Positions 14,679-22,553 are shown, counted from the first letter of the stretch. The stretch is 57,060 nucleotides of DNA from Frankia sp. AgB32 (GCF_023243045.1 NZ_JALKFX010000021.1:10512-67571), one strand, 5' to 3'. Notes: a model not told the origin generated them from the sequence alone. Numbers and translations are program-made.

Positions 14679-14718
14679 GAGTTGGAATCCCCCGCCTTCA
14701 GGCGGGGGAGGACGTCAA
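14560..14718 (+). ncRNA. Probable omega (reRNA) of TnpB 2
   Basis: The tnpB 3' end plus the right end with its hairpin, closing at GACGTCAA. The downstream guide would be the interrupted host gene (CGTGACCACGAGTTCC). The 5' limit is not visible from sequence. Confidence 0.45.
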
Positions 14719-15048
14719 CGTGACCACGAGTTCCGAGCCGCAGTCACAGGTGACGTCGAGCGGGAGAGGGCACCGGCCGTCGCGGTGGTCGGGGACCTCT
14801 TCGATCTGCACGGGGATCGGCGCCAAGACGACCAGATCCTCGTAGTCCGGGAACGGCTCGTTACCGCAGCCGGAACAGGCGATGACCACCGACCCCTCGA
14901 CGATCGTCATCTGCCAGCGGTGGTCACCGGGACCGGCCGGGCAGGGAGTAGTCGCCGTTGGCTCTGGCGTCCGGAAAAGGTCCAGTGGGGTGGGGACTTC
15001 CCCGGCCGCCGTGATGGCGGCCGGGGAGCCCTGGGTGCTGCTGGTCAT
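14719..15048 (-). pseudogene. 5' fragment of an element gene cut by IS605-type element 2
   Basis: Begins at ATG 15046-15048, overlapping the ATPase stop (ATGA), and runs 110 codons before entering the IS. The intact part has a helical, Pro-rich head, a zinc-knuckle-like CSGCG after a strand (GSVVIACSGCG), then LVVLAPIPVQIEEVP and CDCGSELVV. The IS provides a stop at 14698. If the fragment at 13227-13396 is its other half, the original protein had about 165 residues and two zinc sites. Otherwise only a few C-terminal residues changed. Confidence 0.5.
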
Positions 15049-16442
15049 GCCGCCGGGCCGTTCTCGGCGGCGGGGGCCTGGCCCTCGTCGAGCAGGGGGA
15101 CCGATGCCGGGTCCACCCCGGGCGGCAGAGGCCCGCCGGTGAGGAGGTCGACATCAGCACCGGTCGCGTGGATCTTGGCGATGACCGTCAGCGCCTCGGC
15201 CTCGGTCAGCGCCAGCGTCGACTCCAGATCGTTCCTGCCGCTGATCCGGGTGACCGCGATGAGCTGCTCATCGGGGTCCGTGACGTGCCGGGCCTTGAGC
15301 AGGTCCAGAAGCTGAAGCGTCGTCTTCTCGCTCGCGAACCCGAGCGCGCGGCGGCGGCCCAGGATCAGGCCGCGGACGTGCGCGGCACCTCCGCCGGTGA
15401 GCGCACCGGACTTCTCCTTCGCGTCGACGGACATCAGCGCGTCGGCGAGGCGTTCAAGGGAGTCCGCCTCCGCGACGGCGACGGCGAACTTCCGCACCAG
15501 TTGCAAGTCCGGCTGGTTGGTCCGGTGCGCCGGAGCCGATCGGTTGGCCTGCCGCTGCACACCCGCCGGACGCTGCTCCGCAGTCGAAGCCGCAGCGCTA
15601 CCCCGTTCTTCTGCGGTCAGTTCCCCGCCGGTCGTCGGTCGCAGGTCGCGCACGTCCGCTGTCTGCGGGTCGTACCGCAGCTTCGTGAAGATCAGCCATT
15701 CGAGGAGGTGGGCGTCAGCCTCTGTGGCGGCTACCTTTTCCGGCCGGTCCCGCCCGGGGCGGATTCCGGCGTGGACCGATCGGGCGCCGATGATCTGCGG
15801 CGGCCCGGTCCGGTCCATCCGCAGCCACACAGTCGCGTCGTAGGCCAGGGACTTGTGCCCCTCGACCTTGTAGTCCTTCTTCCCCTCGACCGGCCGGCCG
15901 CCCTCGACCGCTGCAACCTCGCCGCCCCGGGCGATCATGACGACGATCCCCGGGAACATCAGGAGTTCGGTCATCACCCGCCGGTAGCGGGCCTTGGCGT
16001 CGTTCCACAGGTCCATCGACACGACGACCTCGTCGTCCGGACCGGCCTTGCGGCGGCCACGTGCCCGGTTCGCCGCCCAGTCGGCGAGTCCCCCCCACAG
16101 GTCGCTACCGGTGTCCATGACCAGAACCGTCGGTAGCTCGCCCGCGTCGGCGGCCCGCCGCGCCTCGGCCTTCGCGGCGCGAACCTGGCCGAGGATCGAC
16201 GCATAGGTGCCGTCATGCTCGACGACCTCGTAGCGGGCGCCGGGCCATGACCCGTACTCGTCCGCGCTGCCCTCGCCGAGGTCGAACCACAGTGTCCGGC
16301 CGACCTTCCCGGAGGACGACAGAATCACCGCGGCAGTCGTTTTCCCGCTTTTTTCCCCGCCTTCGACCAGGACGAGGGGGTAGGAGACACGGCCGGTGGG
16401 CTTGCGGGTCTGGAGCTGCGGGGGAGCTGCTGGCGCGCTCAT
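15045..16442 (-). CDS. RecA-fold ATPase, AAA_24/Sak4-like
   Basis: A 465-residue P-loop ATPase. Walker A is VEGGEKSGKTTAAVIL near residue 27 and Walker B is PTVLVMDTGSDLWG near 110. The ATPase core ends near residue 250. The last 200 residues are Ala/Glu-rich with a helical tail (LERLADALMSVDAKEKSG, LALTEAEALTVIAKIHA). Phage proteins of this kind (AAA_24, Sak4 relatives) act in single-strand annealing and recombination-dependent replication. ATG 16440-16442 overlaps the stop of the XRE gene. The recombinase role is family inference. Confidence 0.75.
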   Translation of the reverse strand: MSAPAAPPQLQTRKPTGRVSYPLVLVEGGEKSGKTTAAVILSSSGKVGRTLWFDLGEGSADEYGSWPGARYEVVEHDGTYASILGQVRAAKAEARRAADAGELPTVLVMDTGSDLWGGLADWAANRARGRRKAGPDDEVVVSMDLWNDAKARYRRVMTELLMFPGIVVMIARGGEVAAVEGGRPVEGKKDYKVEGHKSLAYDATVWLRMDRTGPPQIIGARSVHAGIRPGRDRPEKVAATEADAHLLEWLIFTKLRYDPQTADVRDLRPTTGGELTAEERGSAAASTAEQRPAGVQRQANRSAPAHRTNQPDLQLVRKFAVAVAEADSLERLADALMSVDAKEKSGALTGGGAAHVRGLILGRRRALGFASEKTTLQLLDLLKARHVTDPDEQLIAVTRISGRNDLESTLALTEAEALTVIAKIHATGADVDLLTGGPLPPGVDPASVPLLDEGQAPAAENGPAA

Positions 16443-16822
16443 GCCTGCACCCCCGTACGGGGGGTGCGGTGTGCCGCGGGTGTGCCCGTGGCGCTATGCT
16501 GCCGAACTGGACCCATTGTTTCTCCGTTGTCGATGGGGTCAGGGGGACCACCCGGATGCGACCCGGGCGGTTCCCCGCATTCGTTTCCTGGCCGTGGCGT
16601 GTCCCAGCCAGGGCCGAGCAGGTCCGCGATGGCCTGCCGGCGGGACAGCGTGCTCCGGTGCCCGCCCTCCATCAGGCTCACCATTTCCTGGGTGATCCCT
16701 AGGTCGGCGGCGAGGTCTGCCTGCCGTAGGCCAGCCCGCATCCGTGCCTCACGTAGCCGCCCGCCTGTGTCCTGGCGGGCCCGTGCATGGGGTGCCGGTC
16801 TGTCTGCCGCGTACCGATCCAC
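16439..16822 (-). CDS. XRE-family regulator, first gene of the long leftward operon
   Basis: A 127-residue protein starting at GTG 16820-16822. It has an Arg-rich lead, then a textbook XRE helix-turn-helix (GGRLREARMRAGLRQADLAADLGITQEMVSLMEGGHRSTLSRRQAIADLLG) and a Pro/Gly-rich tail. A promoter with -35 TCGACA and -10 TATACT (minus strand) overlaps operator site 4, and transcription would start almost at the GTG. It faces the rightward HTH gene at 16967 across a 144-bp control region, like a phage immunity switch. Confidence 0.75.
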   Translation of the reverse strand: MDRYAADRPAPHARARQDTGGRLREARMRAGLRQADLAADLGITQEMVSLMEGGHRSTLSRRQAIADLLGPGWDTPRPGNECGEPPGSHPGGPPDPIDNGETMGPVRQHSATGTPAAHRTPRTGVQA

Positions 16823-16966
16823 ACCAGCGAGTATAACAGAATCAGCAGATCTGTCGATCCATGATTCACATAGGTATATGTGCGGAGTCCGCGCTGCACT
16901 GCTGCTGTTGTGCGCGTCGCGGTCAGCAGGTGTCCCTCGTATAACAGACTCCGCTATGATGTGATC
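16823..16966. promoter_or_regulatory. Divergent control region with operator site 4 and a second weaker site
   Basis: Site 4 is ATCAGCAGATCTGTCGAT (16841-16858), lying between a -35 (TCGACA) and a -10 (TATACT) on the minus strand. The ten bases GTATAACAGA occur twice in direct orientation (16831-16840 and 16939-16948). The second copy begins a degenerate operator (16940-16959) overlapping the -10 TATGAT of the rightward gene at 16967. Confidence 0.65.
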
Positions 16967-17368
16967 ATGAGTTTTGCCGGCCTCCTCCGGGCCCGCCTCG
17001 GCACGGGGCCTGGCCAGTACAAGACATATGGCGCCATGGCCAAAGCGCTCGACTGCGGCAATGCGATCTACAACTGGAGCTCCGGCCGCACCGAACCGCG
17101 CGGTGGAAATCGGGAAATGCTCCGGCTAGCGGAGATACTCGGCTACACCCGCGAGGAGGCCATCGCCAAAATCGCCGAGGATGATCTGGAACCGGCCGGC
17201 CGGACCACCGAACAGGTCCTCCGGGAGGATCTGCATATGCCGGACGATGTCGTCGTCCGCTTCCTGCCCGGGGGCGATCTCGCTCAGGGCGATCCGGCGA
17301 CCTGGAGCGAGGTCTGGGGCGCGGCGCTCCCGGTGATGAGCGCTCTACTCCGTCGGCGCGACGACTAG
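16967..17368 (+). CDS. Helix-turn-helix protein, candidate element repressor
   Basis: A 133-residue protein starting at ATG 16967. Residues 15-65 form a helix-turn-helix (YKTYGAMAKALDCGNAIYNWSSGRTEP, then REMLRLAEILGYTREEAIAKIAED), followed by a 60-residue domain with acidic and hydrophobic patches (VLREDLHMPDDVVVRFLPGGDL). It is the only regulator in the element read rightward from the divergent switch, the position of a phage immunity repressor. I infer that it may bind the ACAGATCTGCTG palindromes. Confidence 0.6.
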   Translation: MSFAGLLRARLGTGPGQYKTYGAMAKALDCGNAIYNWSSGRTEPRGGNREMLRLAEILGYTREEAIAKIAEDDLEPAGRTTEQVLREDLHMPDDVVVRFLPGGDLAQGDPATWSEVWGAALPVMSALLRRRDD

Positions 17369-17582
17369 TTCCCGACTCACGTCGAGTGTGACGCTCCGTT
17401 ACATATGCTCCGTGCTGGGCGGATTCGATAGGATTTGTCGTCACGCACCGCATCTGGACGATTTTTTTCTGACAACGGACAAACATTCCGGTCTCGTCGG
17501 CCTTGCCGCCATCCCACGGTGCCGCATAAATATCACTCCCTGTACGTGCATATGACGTTGCACGTGAGATGGGGGAATGTAG
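17369..17582 (+). promoter_or_regulatory. Relatively AT-rich leader of the 17583 gene
   Basis: There is no gene here. The stretch is less GC-rich than its neighbours, with a T7 tract (17462-17468) and an inverted repeat CGTGCA-n8-TGCACG (17546-17565) just before a strong ribosome site (GGGGGA). The inverted repeat may be an operator for the 17583 gene. No clear -35/-10 pair can be fixed. Confidence 0.4.
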
Positions 17583-17927
17583 ATGATCGCGATCGTCATG
17601 GGGCCAGCTGCGATGCACGAGGCCGCCACGCTCATCGGCCGGCCACCGATAGCCGTGATCATCCTGGTGAACGCGGCCAGGGTCGTCCTCGACGTCCTCG
17701 ACCGCACCGCCACCCGAGCCACCGGCGGCTACTGGTCCTGGCCCGACATCACCATCACCGTGGGCGAACAGGATCCCGACGGCGCCGCCGAGCTGGTCCG
17801 CCGCATCGCCCAGGCCCTCGACCTCGATTCCGACGAGGTCGACGACATCGGCCGGCACCTGCTCCGTGACCTACGGGTGACCGTCGACCCCGGGCGACCC
17901 GGTGACCAGGAGTCCTGTCCGGCCTGA
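17583..17927 (+). CDS. Hypothetical element protein, 114 aa
   Basis: Starts at ATG 17583 after GGGGGA. It has a hydrophobic N-terminal third (MIAIVMGPAAM, PPIAVIILVNAARVVLDVL), a WSWPDITITVGEQD strand and a C-terminal helical, acidic half (GAAELVRRIAQALDLDSDEVDDIGRHLLRDL). It could be a peripheral membrane or dimeric regulatory protein. It stands between the repressor-like gene and the excisionase in a rightward series, so it probably belongs to the lysogeny or integration control module. No homologue is recognised. Confidence 0.5.
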   Translation: MIAIVMGPAAMHEAATLIGRPPIAVIILVNAARVVLDVLDRTATRATGGYWSWPDITITVGEQDPDGAAELVRRIAQALDLDSDEVDDIGRHLLRDLRVTVDPGRPGDQESCPA

Positions 17928-17928
17928 C

Positions 17929-17975
17929 ATGAAATAACAGATCTGCTGTTTCGCGATTCATGCATATGGTAGACA
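17929..17975 (+). promoter_or_regulatory. Promoter with palindromic operator, site 5
   Basis: AAATAACAGATCTGCTGTTT (17932-17951) carries the shared 12-base core. A -10-like TATGGT follows 16 bases after CTGCTG. It would control the excisionase and integrase genes to the right. Confidence 0.65.
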
Positions 17976-18039
17976 TGTCTCGTGCGGTCCTGACCTGTCC
18001 AGGTCGGTCGAGGAGGGGCCCACAGGGAGGGCTGTCTAG

Positions 18040-18345
18040 ATGTCTCGGAATTTGGCTGGCGCGGACGAGGCGTGGACCGCCGAGCGGATCGCCGCTCTCG
18101 GCCCGACCACCGACGTACCGACCACTGCATCGATCCTCGGGGTCAGCGGCTGGACGGTCTACGAGGAGATCAAAAAGAGCAGGTGGAAGACGACCCGCGT
18201 GCTGCGACTCGGCCGCATCATCAAGATCCCGACGTATGACCTCCTGAACTTCCTCTACCCGGGCCACGTCCAGGCAGCACCCGCCGCAGGCCCGGCAGCC
18301 CACGCACCCCTGGCCGCTGTCGGCTCCTCGCTGGCACCGGCGTAG
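18040..18345 (+). CDS. Excisionase-type helix-turn-helix protein
   Basis: A 101-residue protein with a MerR/AlpA-type helix-turn-helix (TTASILGVSGWTVYEEIKKSRW) and a short wing (TTRVLRLGRIIKIPTYDLLNFL), then a Pro/Ala tail. Proteins like this, directly upstream of a tyrosine integrase, are usually excisionases (Xis) that bend attachment-site DNA. The start is ATG 18040. It ends 3 bp before the integrase start, so they are co-transcribed from the operator-controlled promoter at 17929-17975. Confidence 0.75.
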   Translation: MSRNLAGADEAWTAERIAALGPTTDVPTTASILGVSGWTVYEEIKKSRWKTTRVLRLGRIIKIPTYDLLNFLYPGHVQAAPAAGPAAHAPLAAVGSSLAPA

Positions 18346-18348
18346 GCA

Positions 18349-19878
18349 ATGGCCCCGCACCGGAAGTGCTCATGCCGGGACCCGCAGACGAAGCGCCTCC
18401 TGGGCAAGAAGTGCCCAGACCTGGCGAAGAAGGGGCACGGGGCGTGGCATGCCCGCTACGAGGCCCCGCCCGGCCCCGACGGGAAGCGCCGCCAGCCTTG
18501 GATCGGCCCGTACAAGACCGAGAAGGAGTGCAAGGAAGCGCTCGCCAAGGCCGTCGCTAAGGTGGCGGGCAGTCCAACCCGCACCGAGGACACCAAGACC
18601 AAGGTTCGCGCGTACTTCGATCAGCGGCACGAGTGGCGCCGCAGCGAAGCGGCCACCGGCGCCGGGCTCAAACCGAAGACCCTCGCCGCCGAGCGGGAGG
18701 CGATCGACCTCTACATCAACCCTGGCCTTGGTCATCTCCCGATGGTGGGGCTCACCGACCAGCACATCCGCGACCTGTACGCCGCGATGCGACTGATCAA
18801 CCGGGACGGCGAGACCGGCGGCGAACACGCCGAGCTCCTGCGTCGCCTCACCGCCGCGCGGGCAACGCGCCCTGATGGCCGGCGGTTGCATACCCGGCCG
18901 ATCTCGGAGGCCCGGATCCGCCGCGTCCACGCCGTCCTCACTGGCGGCCTGAACGACGCCGTTCTCCTCTCGGGGATCATCGACCGCTCACCAGCGGTAG
19001 GTGTGTTCCGGACGAGGGGCGGCGGCCGGCGGTTCGTGCGTATCCGCCCGTTGCTGTGGACGGACGAGCGAGTCGAGCGATGGGAGGCCACTGGCCACAT
19101 TCCGGGGCGGGTGATGGTCTGGACCCCGACCCAGACCGGGAACTTCCTCGATTTCTCCGAGGCATGCAACGAACGCCTGCACGCCCTGTTCCACCTGGAT
19201 GCCTACTGGGGGCTGCGCCGCGGGGAACTCGTCGGCCTGGAGCGGTCCGAGGTGAGTCTGGCGCGACGGTGGATGCACGTCCGCCAGTCGCAGGCCGAAG
19301 ACGACCTCGACGACACGAAGAGCGATGCCGGGGATCGGCACATCACCTACGACGAGGGCACCGCGGCGGTCCTGCGGTCGGAGCGGACCCGCCAGTCCGC
19401 TGAGCGCTTGCACTGGGGCGAGGCGTACCAGGATTCCGGCCGATTCTTCAGCTACGAAGACGGACGGGCGTTGAAGCCGGGCAATGTCTCGGAGCGCTTC
19501 GGCGCGGCCATCACGCGGTACGGGGCGATCCGGAGCCGGCTCGCCGAGGGCTGGACCGAGCAGAAGATCGCAGGACGCTACCGGGTGCCGGTCGCGGCGG
19601 TCCGTATTGCCGCGGTGATGCCGTTGCCGCCGATCCGGTTCCATGACCTGCGTCATGGTGCGGCCACGATGCTGCTCGCGGCCGGCGTCGACATGAAGCT
19701 CGTCGCGGACGTGCTCGGGCACGCCAGCGCGAACTTCACGCGCGACGTGTACGCGGTCGTCGCCGGGGAGTTGGCGGAGGCGGCGGCGGTGGCGATCGAG
19801 GCGTTCGTACCGCGCCGGAATCGGCGCGAAGCCGTTCGTGCCATCAATGTGCCAGCAACCGGCGAAATGCGATCTTGA
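18349..19878 (+). CDS. int: Tyrosine site-specific integrase
   Basis: A 509-residue phage-type integrase. The N-terminal zinc-like/basic part (CSCRDPQTKRLLGKKC) and an AP2-like arm-binding region precede the SAM-like core-binding domain. The catalytic domain holds the first Arg in YWGLRRGELVGLE, HDLRHG for His-x-x-Arg, LGHAS for the second His, and the nucleophile Tyr in FTRDVYAVV. It stops 46 bp before the 3' end of tRNA-Ser, which is the expected target. All catalytic residues are present, so it should be active. Confidence 0.92.
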   Translation: MAPHRKCSCRDPQTKRLLGKKCPDLAKKGHGAWHARYEAPPGPDGKRRQPWIGPYKTEKECKEALAKAVAKVAGSPTRTEDTKTKVRAYFDQRHEWRRSEAATGAGLKPKTLAAEREAIDLYINPGLGHLPMVGLTDQHIRDLYAAMRLINRDGETGGEHAELLRRLTAARATRPDGRRLHTRPISEARIRRVHAVLTGGLNDAVLLSGIIDRSPAVGVFRTRGGGRRFVRIRPLLWTDERVERWEATGHIPGRVMVWTPTQTGNFLDFSEACNERLHALFHLDAYWGLRRGELVGLERSEVSLARRWMHVRQSQAEDDLDDTKSDAGDRHITYDEGTAAVLRSERTRQSAERLHWGEAYQDSGRFFSYEDGRALKPGNVSERFGAAITRYGAIRSRLAEGWTEQKIAGRYRVPVAAVRIAAVMPLPPIRFHDLRHGAATMLLAAGVDMKLVADVLGHASANFTRDVYAVVAGELAEAAAVAIEAFVPRRNRREAVRAINVPATGEMRS

Positions 19879-19924
19879 ATTAAGGTAGGTGTCTCGAACA
19901 AATGTTCAAAACTCCTGTTGGGGG

Positions 19925-20015
19925 CGGAGGCTCCGGGATTTGAACCCGGGAGGGGGTTGAAGCCCCCAACCGCATTAGCAGTGCGGCGCCATAGACCGGA
20001 CTAGGCGAAGCCTCC
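19925..20015 (-). tRNA. tRNA-Ser (GCU anticodon), attachment target
   Basis: A 91-nt class II tRNA on the minus strand. Acceptor GGAGGCT pairs with AGCCTCC. The anticodon stem CCGCA/TGCGG holds loop CTGCTAA, so the anticodon is GCU (serine AGC/AGU). There is a long variable arm (GGGGGCTTCAACCCCC) and a TpsiC arm GGGTTCAAATCCC. CCA is not encoded. Its 3' end faces the integrase. Confidence 0.95.
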
Positions 20016-20156
20016 CAACGTGCGTGCCCATCATAGCGTCTCCACTCAGGGTGCGAACGCGCCGGGTACGGCGGGATGCGCGCGGCGTGGATCACAGCTT
20101 CGGTCGGCGAGCCCGGCTGCACCGCCACGGGGCTCGACGGGTCAGTGACGGGGCGG

Positions 20157-22553
20157 TCAGCCCGGGGCCGTGCTGACCGCAGCCGGGTCGGTCCGGGCGC
20201 CGTCCGCCGCCGGCGGCGAGACGACACCGGCGGCGCTGCCGGCCGCCTCGGGGCGCCCGCCAAGCGCGGTGAGGACCGCCCGCGCGATCTCGCCGCGGCG
20301 GGACGCGTCCGCCACCGGTGTGCCGTCGGACTCGCGCAGGTAGAAGGCGTCGACCACGTCGAGTCCCAGCGTGGCCACGATCGCCGTGGCGACGTTGAGC
20401 CGCAGCGCGGACAGTTCTCGGACGATCCGGAACAGCACTCCGGCCCGGTCGGGGGCACGGACCTCCAGCACGGTGGTCGCGCCCAGATCGTCGAAGATCA
20501 CCTGGGGTGGTCCGGGAGTGGTCCAGTGCTTCACGCCGGCGTAGTCGCGTTCCCGGGCGGCCAGCCGTTCGGCGATGTCCACCGTGCCGGCCAGGGCGGC
20601 GCGCAGGTCGGCCAGCAGCTTGGCCCGGTCCGGCACCCGTCCGTGCGACGCGGCGACGGCGGCCTGCAGCAGCGCGCGGCCGTCGTGACTGCGGGCGGAG
20701 GCCCGGCGGATGTCGAGTCGGTTCATCGCGAGGATTCCCGCGGTGATGGCCAGCAGGCCGACGTGGTCCGCAGTGACGACGACGACCTCGAACATCCCTT
20801 CGTCGGGCAGCGGGTTGACCTGGACGACGTGCTCCTCGGTCAGGCCGAGCAGGCCGCGCTGGCGGTCGTCGAGGCGGGGCGGGCAGGGCACCCGTTCGCC
20901 GTCGAGCAGCGCCCGGGCGCGGGTGACCAGGTCGCCGATCAGCCGGGCCTTCCAGGCGTTCCAGGCACTGGGCCCGGTGGCGCGGGAGTCGGCCTCGGTC
21001 AGCCGGTGCAGCAGGGTGAGGACCCGGTCGCTGCCGACGGCGGCGGCGACCGCCTCGATGGTGGCCAGGTCGTCGATGTCGCGCCGGGTGGCGGACTCAC
21101 CGAGCAGCAGGTGATGGCGCACCATCGCGACGAGCACGGCGACGTCGTCGGGAGGCAGGCCGAGCCGTGGGCCGATCAGCCGCACCTGTTCGATCCCGGC
21201 GTCGGTGTGGTCGCCGGGAAAGCCCTTGCCGATGTCGTGCAGCAGCGCGCCGAGCAGGAGCAGGTCCGGCCGGTCGACCTCGCGGGTGAAGGCGGCGGCC
21301 CGAGCCGCGGTCTCCATCAGGTGCCGGTCGACGGTGAAGCGGTGGTACGGGTTGCGTTGCGGTCGGCTGCGCACCGCCGCCCACTCGGGCAGCAGTCGGA
21401 CGAGCAGGCCGACCTGGTCGAGGGACTCCAGCACGCCGACGGCGGCGTCCCCGGTCGCCAGCAGCGCGACGAGGGCGTCGTGGGCGGCGGGTGGCCACGG
21501 TGTCGGCATCTGCGGCGCCTCGCGGGCAAGCCGGTCGATCGCGTAACGGCCCAGGGGCAGGCCGGTGCGGGCCGCCGCGGCGGCGACGCGCAGCACGAGG
21601 ACCGGGTCCTTCGCCGGTTCGACGTCGAGGGCGAGCTGGATCTCGCCGCCCTGGTCGATCACGCCTTCGTCGAGGGGGCGTCGCACGGGCCGGCGGCCGG
21701 GGCGCCAGGAGGTGTTGCGCAGCCCGGCCGCGGTCCGGTACCAGGTCGCGTCCCAGGCCCAGGAGATGGTCCGGCCGGCGTCGGCGACGGTGTGGGCGAG
21801 CGCCATCGAGTCGGGGTGGCCGAGCGCTTCGGCGACGGCCGTGCCGTCCTGGAGCAGCAGCCGGTCCTGCGGGCGGCCGGCGCTGAGCCGGCGGATCTCG
21901 CCGCGGACGTCGAGCAGTACCCCGGCGGCGGCGAGAACGCGCTCGGAGGGCACCTCGGCCACCCAGGCGGCGGCGAGGGCACGCAGGGCGTCGACGTCGC
22001 GCAGCCCGCCGCGCGACTCCTTGACGTCGGGTTCCAGCAGGAAGGCCACCTCGCCGAGCCGCGCGGCCCGCTCGGCGACGGCGGCGGCAAGCTCGGGCAG
22101 CCGTTTCGGCGCGCGGGTGCGCCAGCGGGTGCGGGCGCGGCTGGACAGTTCGCGGCTGAGGCTCTCGTCGCCCGCGACATGGCGGGCGTCGAGCAGGCCG
22201 AGCGCCGCCTTGAGGTCGTCGTCGGCGACAGCGACGGCTTCCTCGATGGTTCGCACGCTGTGGTCGAGCCCGACGCCGGCATCCCACAGTGGGTACCAGA
22301 GGGCGTCGGCGACGGCGGAGACGTCGTGGCGGCGGCCGTCGTGGACGAGGACCAGGTCGAGGTCGCTGCCGAAGGCCGGCTCGGCCCGGCCGTAGCCGCC
22401 GACCGCGATGAGGGCGATCCCGGAGCCGGGTTCGCCGAACAGTTCGGTGAGCACGTCGTCGGCCAGGGCGGTGAGCTGACGGCGCAGCTCGGCACCGGTG
22501 GCCGCCGGCAGCGGCTCGTGACGACCGCGCAGGACGTCGAGGCGGTCCTTCAT
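20157..22553 (-). CDS. glnD: PII uridylyltransferase / uridylyl-removing enzyme (GlnD)
   Basis: A 798-residue bifunctional nucleotidyltransferase controlling PII. In order: nucleotidyltransferase domain (GGYGRAEPAFGSDLDLVLV near residues 52-70), a helical linker, HD hydrolase domain (LLLGALLHDIGKGFPGDHTDAG near residues 430-450) and two C-terminal ACT domains (EVVVVTADHVGLLAITAGIL, LEVRAPDRAGVLFRIV) that sense glutamine. In actinobacteria the modification is usually adenylylation. It is the third gene of amtB-glnK-glnD, 292 bp after glnK, with strong hairpins in the gap. Start ATG 22551-22553. Confidence 0.93.
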   Translation of the reverse strand: MKDRLDVLRGRHEPLPAATGAELRRQLTALADDVLTELFGEPGSGIALIAVGGYGRAEPAFGSDLDLVLVHDGRRHDVSAVADALWYPLWDAGVGLDHSVRTIEEAVAVADDDLKAALGLLDARHVAGDESLSRELSSRARTRWRTRAPKRLPELAAAVAERAARLGEVAFLLEPDVKESRGGLRDVDALRALAAAWVAEVPSERVLAAAGVLLDVRGEIRRLSAGRPQDRLLLQDGTAVAEALGHPDSMALAHTVADAGRTISWAWDATWYRTAAGLRNTSWRPGRRPVRRPLDEGVIDQGGEIQLALDVEPAKDPVLVLRVAAAAARTGLPLGRYAIDRLAREAPQMPTPWPPAAHDALVALLATGDAAVGVLESLDQVGLLVRLLPEWAAVRSRPQRNPYHRFTVDRHLMETAARAAAFTREVDRPDLLLLGALLHDIGKGFPGDHTDAGIEQVRLIGPRLGLPPDDVAVLVAMVRHHLLLGESATRRDIDDLATIEAVAAAVGSDRVLTLLHRLTEADSRATGPSAWNAWKARLIGDLVTRARALLDGERVPCPPRLDDRQRGLLGLTEEHVVQVNPLPDEGMFEVVVVTADHVGLLAITAGILAMNRLDIRRASARSHDGRALLQAAVAASHGRVPDRAKLLADLRAALAGTVDIAERLAARERDYAGVKHWTTPGPPQVIFDDLGATTVLEVRAPDRAGVLFRIVRELSALRLNVATAIVATLGLDVVDAFYLRESDGTPVADASRRGEIARAVLTALGGRPEAAGSAAGVVSPPAADGARTDPAAVSTAPG

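Larger units (their letters stand above)
13397..14718. mobile_element. IS605-type element 2 (tnpB only)
   Basis: tnpB alone, flanked by the left-end hairpin 13408-13427 and the right-end hairpin 14689-14708, both with a TTCA tetraloop. The right end closes with GAGGACGTCAA, identical to element 1. The left tip is set by the 29-bp identity with 6897-6925 and is approximate. Without tnpA, movement would need TnpA in trans. Confidence 0.8.
104..19925. mobile_element. Integrated prophage/AICE-like element at tRNA-Ser (left end not seen)
   Basis: The block ends on the right at the 3' end of tRNA-Ser(GCU). A tyrosine integrase gene stops 47 bp from that tRNA, with an excisionase-type gene just upstream. 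Almost all other genes run leftward with ATGA, GTGA or TTGA overlaps, which is phage-like architecture. Contents are a replication-type protein, a RecA-fold ATPase, a DNA methyltransferase, an HNH nuclease, several helix-turn-helix regulators and small unknowns. No capsid, terminase, portal, FtsK/TraB or relaxase gene is visible. The part here could be the regulatory and replication arm of a prophage, an AICE or a satellite. No copy of the tRNA 3' end was seen further left, so the left boundary is probably outside the window. Confidence 0.75.
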
